Below, one piece after another: positions 55,920 to 64,000 of a DNA stretch of 64,000 nucleotides. The notes under the pieces were generated by a model. It had not been told where the DNA came from and made no database searches. It worked only from the letters and a program-made list of their open reading frames with translations. The translations under genes and the position numbers were made by a program. The stretch's first letter is position 1. Each line of letters starts with the position of its first letter. Source of the DNA: Neurospora tetraspora (lineage: Eukaryota > Ascomycota > Sordariomycetes > Sordariales > Sordariaceae); the NCBI RefSeq assembly GCF_033439725.1, contig NW_026944388.1:2728001-2792000 (forward strand), given 5' to 3'.

Positions 55920-57939
55920 CTCTAACTTTACCCATTATAGAAGGTGGGGATGGTTGATGGGGGTTGATTCTGGTGATTCTGGTGATTCTGAGCCAGAATA
56001 AGAGGTTTGTGTGTGCCAGTTTGAATCCCTCCTATCAACTCCTCCTCACATTGAAATCAGGTGATTTCAGCCAATCAGATCGCGTAGATAGACGTGTCCT
56101 GCCTTGCAAACTCAACTGTCACCCCCCTGTGAGAAAATATGGGGCGCGTAATAGACTAACAAACGTTTAAGGACTGATGTGTAAGTCACCAAGCTAGACT
56201 GTTAACGGGCGCTAACAAGGGCTTCCAAGGCTCGCTAAATTCGCTTGACATAAGCTACACTAACACATGGGAGATCGTGCATTTTCTCATCGCTGGGACA
56301 ACTGGAAATCTCGAGTTTCACCATGTCTTTGATCATTGTTTTTGGAGACACAGACTATATGGCATCCAAGGATCTGGCTCAAAGTTAAAGCTGTTACTAT
56401 CTGTTAATCAAAGAAAACAGGGACACCATCCCAAGATGATTTCCGACGATTTCAGGAACAGAGCCTTTCTTCGTCTGAACTGGTCCTCCCTTCTGTACCT
56501 TTTCATCCCTTCATCGGTTCAGGGGAATACATAGAGCGTCGTCGATCACCTACCCCAAACGGCCTGTCGAATCTTGATCTCGACCATTAAGCTCCCTGAT
56601 GCCGCTGATGGGGTCCAGGCGCCAGCGAGTGTATCAAAATCGCAGAAACTGTGGCAGATCCGGCTCTGGGAGGTTCGTCTTGGCATCTACCTAACTTCCA
56701 GGTTGTTTCAGGCCCCCAACTTCCCAGGAAGAAGCATCTTCCGTCCCAGCAGTGGAAGGAAGTGATCATCCGTCGTCATCGTCTCGGACCCTTCTCTCCC
56801 ACTTTCCTTTCTTCCATTCCGTCTGTCGCTCTTGTCCGTTCAGCACCTCGTCGGCATCTTCACCGAGGGAAAGTCCACCTCGACCCAGCCCAACAACGGA
56901 CAGGTTGTTGTCGTCAAGATGTGGCTGGACCAGATTACACCTTTCGCAGGCACGGCAGGATATGTGCTGCATCAGCCTCGGCCCCAACGGCTCACATTCC
57001 CAACACCAGATGCAGTTCACATCCACAGGAGCCTTGGTTATCTAAGCCCACGAGGCTACGCATCATGCTTATGCCGCCGAAGAACGAACACAGCCTTCAT
57101 CGGGGCCTGTTTGTTTTCCGAGTTCCTGCCCCAGCCCCTGTCGATGGATCCTTCGTGGAGCCTTCTTTCTCTTCTCCAAGAACAACCCCCGCCTATCTTC
57201 TTGCCCCCAAGAATGACCCCCGTCCTAGCCTGGCTACCTCTACCTCTATCTTCGGTAGATTTTCCTTTTCCTTTTTTCATCTTTCTGTCATCCCATCAGT
57301 CTTGCTCGCATCGGTGGGACAAAAAGTGTCCATGTGACTTTCCCTTCTCATCTGATATAGTTGTTACAGCTTTGTTTTTCTTAGGTTACTTGCTAAGCCC
57401 TTACCTTAATCCAACCTCCTATCCTTCTTTTTTTCCCCTTCTTTCCTTTATACTAATCCGGTCACGAAAAGCACTTACGAGGTGTTGGTTGTCACTTAGA
57501 CAGTACGATCGTTGGGACTGTCTTCAGTTGCATACCCTACGTGTCATTACACTTTTCACTTGACCAAGGTCCGCCTTGGTTTCTTGGTTTGCTTTTCTGG
57601 CCTACGTTGAAGAGCTCACTCAGTCTTACTTGGATCAACATTATCCGAGTATTCTCAGACACATCTCACATTCTTTTTTATTTTGCACCACCTACTCCAT
57701 CGCGCATTTGTTTCTCAAACTTTCGCTTGCCAGTTTCCCTCTTTCGTTCGTCACATATTCTTTTTGGTTTACTATATTGTATTATCATCTACATATCATT
57801 CGGGCATTGTATCAAAGGGCCTTGTGGGATTATCAGAGGGCCTTGCGGGATCTCAAAATTTGGATACCCAAGATTGTCGACATCGTTCTTTAAAACAAAA
57901 AGATCGAGGGAGAAAAAAACAAAACAAAAAGAAGGGAAA

Positions 57940-59483
57940 ATGAGGATGAGGAGAACGACGATATTGGCCTTGACGGCATCCCTTCTATCAACAACGGAAG
58001 CCTTCACAATTCAACAGAAGCAAAATGCCGGTGCCCCAAAGGTGGTCAGTCTGCAGACGGAACGACTGTCCGTCCCAAATCCCGTTGCCCGGGACAGGTT
58101 ACGAAGGAGAGGAATGAATGAAGTCACATTGGATAACGTCGTATGTTTTACCCTTCTAATACTCTGCTAGAATACTTGGCTGATACCACTGTTCAGATAT
58201 GTGGATACTATATCAATGTGACCATTGGTACGCCCGGAAGGAATTTCTCACTACATCTCGACACAGGCTCTAGTGATACTTGGGTGAATGCTCCCAGTTC
58301 AAATCTCTGTCAAGAGAAATCCAGACCGTGCGATTTCTCCGGCACCTACCTGGCCAATGACTCGTCTACTTATGAGTACATCGGCAATAATTTCGATATC
58401 ACGTATGTGGATGGTTCCGGCGCCAGAGGGGACTATGCATCCGACACCTTTACAATCGGCAACACCAAACTGAACCGGCTGCAGTTTGGCATCGGCTACT
58501 CTTCAACTAACGCGCAGGGACTAGTCGGTATAGGGTACGCCCTGAGCGAAGTGCAAACCCGCGTCGGGTTGCCAACCTATAACAACCTTCCAGTGCAAAT
58601 GGTCGCCGACGGCTTGATCAATTCCAACGCCTACTCCATCTGGCTCAACGACCTCGATGCCCCCACGGGTACCATCCTCTTCGGCGGCGTCGACGCCGCC
58701 AAGTACGAGGGCGACCTGCTCACCCTGCCCGTTCAAACCCCCGAAAAGGGCGAGTACAAGAACCTCATGGTCACCATGACCGGCCTGTCTTTATCCCAGT
58801 CCCGGTCCTCTTCCAACGGCAACGGCAACGGCGATAACACCACCCAGTTCTCCAAAGACAACCTCGCCCTTGCCGTTCTCTTGGACACCGGCTCAACCCT
58901 CAGCTATCTGCCCCGCGAGATCGTCAAACCCCTCTACGACGCCATCGGCGTGACAATCATGCCAAACCCAAAAGGCAACCTAGACGCCTATGTTCCCTGC
59001 TCTTTCAGGTCCTCCTCGCAATCCGTCATCTTCTCCTTCTCCTCTCAGCTGCAAATCACCGTGCCCATGAGCGAGCTCGTCCTCAATCAGACCACCAACA
59101 ACAAACTCCCACGTATGCCGGACGGCGTCACAGACGCCTGCCTCTTTGGCATCCAAGAACGTAATGTTAATTGCACGGGAAGCAACACCCTAGGCGACAC
59201 GTTCCTGCGCAGCGCGTACGTGGTATTTGATCTGGACAACAACGAGATTTCGATGGCGCAGACGAGGTTTAATGCCACGACGACGGACCTGAAGGAGATC
59301 AAGAAGGGTAAAGGGGGGGTGCCGGGCGCGAAGGCGGTGGAGAATCCGGTGGAGTCCACGAGCGGGCTTTCTGATGATGAAGGGGGGATATATGTGAATG
59401 GGGCGGCGGGTGAGTTGAGGGTGGGCATGGGAATGGCTTGGGGGTTGTTTGTGGGTGTTGCGATGGTGTTTCTGGGGTTGTGA
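57940..59483 (+). CDS. Yapsin-like GPI-anchored aspartic protease
   Basis: The exons are 57940-58140 and 58197-59483, 495 residues; the intron is 56 nt with a GTATGT donor and a TTCAG acceptor. A signal peptide covers about 1-22 (RTTILALTASLLSTTEAF); a second ATG two codons on would serve equally well. A propeptide with a dibasic RLRRR end (about 55-60) precedes the mature domain. The catalytic Asp residues lie in LDTGSSDTWV (D89) and LLDTGSTLSYLP (D297), with the flap tyrosine region near YVDGSGARGDYASD. Cys pairs fit the pepsin fold, including an insertion loop CQEKSRPC. A Ser/Asn-rich loop (SSSNGNGNGDN) precedes the second half. The C-terminus ends in a small-residue VNGAAG followed by a hydrophobic tail, a likely GPI signal. 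Yapsins process wall and secreted proteins at the cell surface. Function is by homology. Confidence 0.92.
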
Positions 59484-60521
59484 GGTGGTGATGGATGAGA
59501 GAAAAGGAAAAGAAAAGGAAAAAGGAAAGGAAGGAAAGGAAGGAAAGGGAAAAGCGAATCGGTTGGGATGGTTTGGAAAGATAAAGTCTTTTGTTTCTGC
59601 ATAATCATCTTGAATGCATGGGAACAACGTTTGGCTTTTACCATTTCATGAATATACCAAGATAATCACTTCCACTGCATTTTGTCCGTGGTATAAGAGG
59701 GACTGTTCGTTGGATATGACTTGATGTCCATGCTTTAATCGCGGAGGTCCAGATGCATACATAATCGGAGAGGTATGCTACGAGTAACACATAGCTTTAC
59801 GGGACCTCAGTGATAATAATAATAGTCATAATAAGATTAAAACCGTCAAAATGGCATTATACCGGTGTATGCATACGGATCAAAACTTATTTGAACGGCC
59901 AAGAGTTCTTTCTTGTTTCCCTAGCACTAAAAATTAGGTGAGCTAATGTTGCTGCCTCAAAACAGTCCCATATAACGTTCTCTTTGCAATGCCATCCCAT
60001 ATAACATTAACAGAATCAAAGCCGTCGCCTTCCCTTCAGTTGCGTTTCCATCTATCCTTGTTTCCTTGTTGCCTGATGACAGTTCCCGAATTGTGATAAC
60101 TTTTCTCATGAGGTGTATTTCCTCCTATGTTGGGACTTTGAAGCTGATAAGTGGGGGGTGAGTGATCGGGTTCGATTGTGACTGCTGAAGTTCTTCCCCT
60201 GTCGTGGTTGGCTATTCGTCGTCTCCGTTGTTCTGGTCGTTTCGTTGATGTGCTCGTTGACGGGCAGTCTTTTTTTGTTGAGTACGAGAGTCTTGAAGAC
60301 GACGACGACGGATATAAAAGACCACTTTAGTAATGCAACGGGTTGTCATCATTCCAGCACGGGCGCCACCTGTTATCACACGTTAGTTACACAGTCACAT
60401 TACCGTAACAACCAAGACGAGAGAAAAGAAAGCAGAAATGAGAGAAGAAAGGAGAGAAGGAAGGAGAGAAGGAAGGATAGAAGGAAGGAGGGAAGGAAGG
60501 AAGGAAGGAAGGAAAGAGCAA

Positions 60522-60577
<56 letters not shown>

Positions 60578-60591
60578 AAGAAAGAAGCAAC
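59484..60591. other. Intergenic, 1.1 kb between convergent protease and CFEM genes
   Basis: The space starts with a 58-nt uninterrupted purine tract (59497-59554) just after the protease stop and ends with a purine and poly-A tract (listed) just before the CFEM stop. Between them is AT-rich sequence with no supported gene. Confidence 0.6.
60438..60573. repeat. GAAG/GGAA-rich purine tract followed by A51
   Basis: GGAA/GAAGG units run from about 60438 to 60518, wholly purine from 60479. After GCAAC comes a run of 51 A (60523-60573). On the minus strand this is a T51 run that begins 19 nt after the CFEM gene's stop codon, so it lies in its presumed 3' untranslated region. No LINE or SINE body precedes it, so it looks like expanded simple sequence rather than a retroposon tail. 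Confidence 0.8.
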
Positions 60592-61365
60592 TCACAAAAT
60601 CTCCGGCACCCCACCCCCACAAGCCTGCCAACAACACTCGTCACTCGCCGCCTCAATCACCGCCCTTTTCTCGGGCCTGCACGTGCACTCGAGATCCAGC
60701 GGATCTTTGCAATCGGTGTTGAGCTCCACGGCCTTTTTCATGCAAGGTTGCGCACAAGCCGCGAATACCCCGGGGATATCGTTCACCTCGCCCAGGGGAA
60801 AGGGCCGCACGTCTTGTAGGTGCACGGTCTGGATCGGTTGGTCGTAGACGTTGACGCCGTTGGCGAGCCGAGATTCGGCTTCGTCGTCGCCGAAATGCGG
60901 GAAGTCGTATTCGTCGAAGCGGTCGTCGCGGCGGCTTAGGGGCGGCGGCGGCGGGGAGCGGGTGATGAGTGGCTGCTTGAAGGCGTCGGCGGTGGTGGTG
61001 GTGGTGGTGGTGGTGGTGTTGGTGGTGGTTGACGCAGTCGCGGCGGCGACAGTGGTTGTTGGGGAGGGAAGGGTATGGTCCCGGTGTTGGACGCGGCGGG
61101 CAGCTACATGAGCGTTACCAGCGATTTCGTTACCGGCTAGGTGGGCGATGCGGTCGAATTCGAATTCGGGTCCTCCAGAGGGCCTGATGTGGCCCCGGAT
61201 GTTGTTGTTGGGAGTGGCACGCCCAAAGAGGTAGGAGGGGAAGAAAAAGGAGGACAGAGAGGTAGACAGTAAAGCGGAGAATAAGAGACCCCAGAGGATG
61301 AACCAAGGGGAGATTTGGGGGAGGCGGGGGAAGAAGGGGATCTCGACGGGGCGTATGAAGGGCAT
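60592..61365 (-). CDS. CFEM-domain protein with N-terminal membrane anchor
   Basis: The coding part is a single exon of 257 residues from the ATG MPFIRPVEIPFF. A 65-nt intron with GTGAGT donor, CCTAAC branch point and CCCAG acceptor (61416-61480) lies just upstream and is probably in the 5' leader. A hydrophobic stretch at about 18-44 (WFILWGLLFSALLSTSL) follows a Pro-rich start and looks like a signal anchor more than a cleaved signal. The middle has a Thr run (about 115-125), Pro run and charged sequence. The C-terminal 57 residues form a CFEM module with eight Cys: CAQPC, C, CTC, CC and C, with an Asp in the C-KDPLDLEC loop. Known CFEM proteins bind haem or act at the cell surface. Most have an N-terminal CFEM and a GPI tail; here the order is reversed. 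Confidence 0.85.
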   Translation of the reverse strand: MPFIRPVEIPFFPRLPQISPWFILWGLLFSALLSTSLSSFFFPSYLFGRATPNNNIRGHIRPSGGPEFEFDRIAHLAGNEIAGNAHVAARRVQHRDHTLPSPTTTVAAATASTTTNTTTTTTTTTADAFKQPLITRSPPPPPLSRRDDRFDEYDFPHFGDDEAESRLANGVNVYDQPIQTVHLQDVRPFPLGEVNDIPGVFAACAQPCMKKAVELNTDCKDPLDLECTCRPEKRAVIEAASDECCWQACGGGVPEIL

Positions 61366-63005
61366 TTTGACGTTGTTGGTAGTGATCTTGGTGGTTGTTG
61401 GAGCTGCTTGAGGGACTGGGATGGAAGAGGAGTTAGGGGTGTGGTCTGTTTTTCTGGTGGTTGGATGCACATATACTCACACGATGGAAGTTTCTGTGAT
61501 TTCGGTTCTGGTTTGGTTTTCTTTGTGTCGACTGGGAGTTGAGAAATGAATGCAGACGAAAAGAAAAATATTTAAAGAGCAACAAGAAGGTAGAATAAAA
61601 TACATGTTTGCTGTGCGTTGGTGGGATATTATATTTGAAGATGCAGATGCCGGCTGGCGGACATGAGAATATTGAAGCGGACATATAAACTCCATCGCCA
61701 CTCATGTAGGGGTCGGGGTTTTAAATCGCAGAAAAATGTACCATCCGGCATGAGCTGCATATGAAATTAGTACGCCGGAAACTGCAGCCTGAAATCGTGC
61801 GCTGTTGTTGAGCTGTGATTGAGTGTCCGGCAGCAGTTTGGGTAATAAATTCTCGTATCACTGCAGCCAATGTTAGGTCTTCGTCTCTATACCTACGCAG
61901 CGTTGATGGGATGGTCTTCGACATAAAACCCTCTAGGAATACAATCAATATTGTAACAAAGACACTACAGAGATACTTCTTGAATTGATGTTCGAGCTTT
62001 GATATTCGCCGTCCATCTTGACGCCGTTACGTGAAAGACCTCGGCGATGAACCGATGTAAATCTGGATTGACGATGATCCCAAAACTACCTACCAAAAAT
62101 CGAAAACATCGCTCACTGACAGCTTTGTAGAGACCGTGTTACAGCTTTGTATCCGTCCACAGTTATGTTGCTCGATCCCCGTCGCACCGTCTTCCGCCAC
62201 CTACCTTTCACATGCGTACTCCATTGCATCTCTTTCATCCCTTCTTCCATCCGCCCATTCATTGCCCGTCCAACTGAGCACAAAAGAAACACCAACACAG
62301 CACACACGTCTCGGCCCGTCCCGTCGGTGTACCGTATCCATTGTCCGATGGACTATGCTCTCAATTCTGTCAACCTATAGGCTCAGGAAACTTCCGTCCC
62401 CTTTGGCGTGACGTTTGAGAAACGATAAGCTTTCCATAAACTCCTTAGCTCTCCGCGGCGCGGCCCGAAGGTGAGCTCGCTTTACCTGTTGTAGCTAAGC
62501 TACCCTTACCTCCTAGCTATTATCTCTGCGGCAAATACGTAGTCCTTGCTTTCACAAAACACATCAGGCACATATAAGCGGTCATGCATGCAGACAACAA
62601 TTGTTCGTTCATAACCCATGTTTCCATCTGTCATTTTTCCATGACTAACAGGCATGACATAAAAATCGAGAGAAAAAGTGGAAAAGTAAATGACAAGAAA
62701 ATGCAGGGTCTTTGAGAGTTTTCCTATAAAACCTCAGAAGACCCCTTCCCCTTTTGGTCATGGATAGCCATCCAACCAGAGAAACAAGAAGTTAAAAAAA
62801 AATCTAGTCTTTCGCCTTTATTGAAACAAGGCAGACTCATAAGCCGTGATGATGACAGACCTAATTCCCCATGCCCATCCGGATATATAACAAAAACAAA
62901 CCAAAGCCAAACATGAAACGCTCCGTCATGACCACCAGCGGTTTTGATTGTACAACAAACAACACACATACACAGTCAGTCCCTGCCTAGAAGACTGCTC
63001 AAACC
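61366..63005. other. Intergenic, 1.6 kb (5' of the CFEM gene, 3' of the zinc-finger gene)
   Basis: It includes the CFEM leader with its probable intron (61416-61480) and promoter, and the 3' region of the zinc-finger gene. No frame with a domain is visible and I see no RNA gene. Confidence 0.55.

Positions 63006-64000
<995 letters not shown>

Larger units (their letters stand above)
54127..57939. other. Intergenic, 3.8 kb between NOC3 and the aspartic protease gene
   Basis: No gene is supported. The middle part holds a MITE-like element (55318-55543), a cruciform-type inverted repeat (55259-55291) and short tandem repeats (55876-55919 and about 55964-55990), all listed separately. From about 56550 the plus strand becomes pyrimidine-rich. 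Two overlapping long frames there (about 56651-57563) lack good start codons and domains; I read this as the promoter and leader of the protease gene. Confidence 0.55.

Noticed and set aside
56651-57563. Two overlapping plus-strand frames (about 228 and 243 codons) upstream of the protease
   Set aside because: Neither starts with ATG. Translations are rich in Pro, Ser, Leu and Phe as expected from pyrimidine-rich leader DNA, and no domain is visible.
60523-60573. A51 as the tail of a LINE or SINE insertion
   Set aside because: The preceding 80 bp is simple GGAA repeat, with no Pol III boxes, reverse-transcriptase remnant or target duplication.

Overview
The window looks like chromosomal DNA of a filamentous ascomycete of the Neurospora group, probably Neurospora crassa or a close relative. 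The genes are compact, with short introns (mostly 50-130 nt, GTANGT-type donors, CTAAC-type branch points). Strong G/C at third codon positions gives long antisense shadow frames. Intergenic spaces are several kb long around regulatory genes. I see no plasmid, viral, CRISPR or bacterial features and no repeat-induced-mutation (RIP) wasteland. The order SMP-30, bZIP, NFKBIL1-like, ARL3, RRP45, CWC15, UTP10, NOC3, aspartic protease, CFEM, STE12-like fits my memory of the region around N. crassa pp-1, but I could not check this.

Left third (1-18.4 kb): the 3' part of an unrecognised gene; a small secreted Ser/Ala-rich probable GPI protein (4837-5344, minus); SIN1/AVO1 of TORC2 (8367-11033, minus), divergent from a PRCC-family nuclear protein (11805-13100, plus); and an SMP-30/regucalcin-type protein (17154-18411, minus).

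Middle (18.4-41 kb): 8.2 kb without a supported gene precedes a bZIP transcription factor (26595-28475). Another 4.9 kb gap follows, then an NFKBIL1-like SR-rich protein (33350-34834), an unrecognised 907-residue protein with a Thr-rich repeat domain (35716-38559) and a polytopic membrane protein with an AT-hook-like tail (39403-41271, minus).

Right third (41-64 kb): a dense block of RNA-processing and ribosome-assembly genes: ARL3/ARFRP1 GTPase, exosome RRP45, spliceosomal CWC15, UTP10 and NOC3. Next come a yapsin-like aspartic protease, a membrane-anchored CFEM protein and, cut by the right edge, a tandem C2H2 zinc-finger gene that fits the C-terminus of STE12-like PP-1.

Four gene pairs share short divergent promoters (SIN1/PRCC, membrane protein/ARL3, RRP45/CWC15, UTP10/NOC3); UTP10 and NOC3 both serve ribosome assembly. 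Three of these promoters contain GATA-type sites and the fourth holds two adjacent palindromes. The one clear mobile element is a 226-bp MITE-like element at 55318-55543 with inverted ends and TA flanks. I found no convincing novel multi-gene system. The best leads are the MITE, the promoter motifs, an in-frame 51-nt intron in UTP10, the unresolved 5' end of the bZIP gene and two unrecognised multi-domain proteins.
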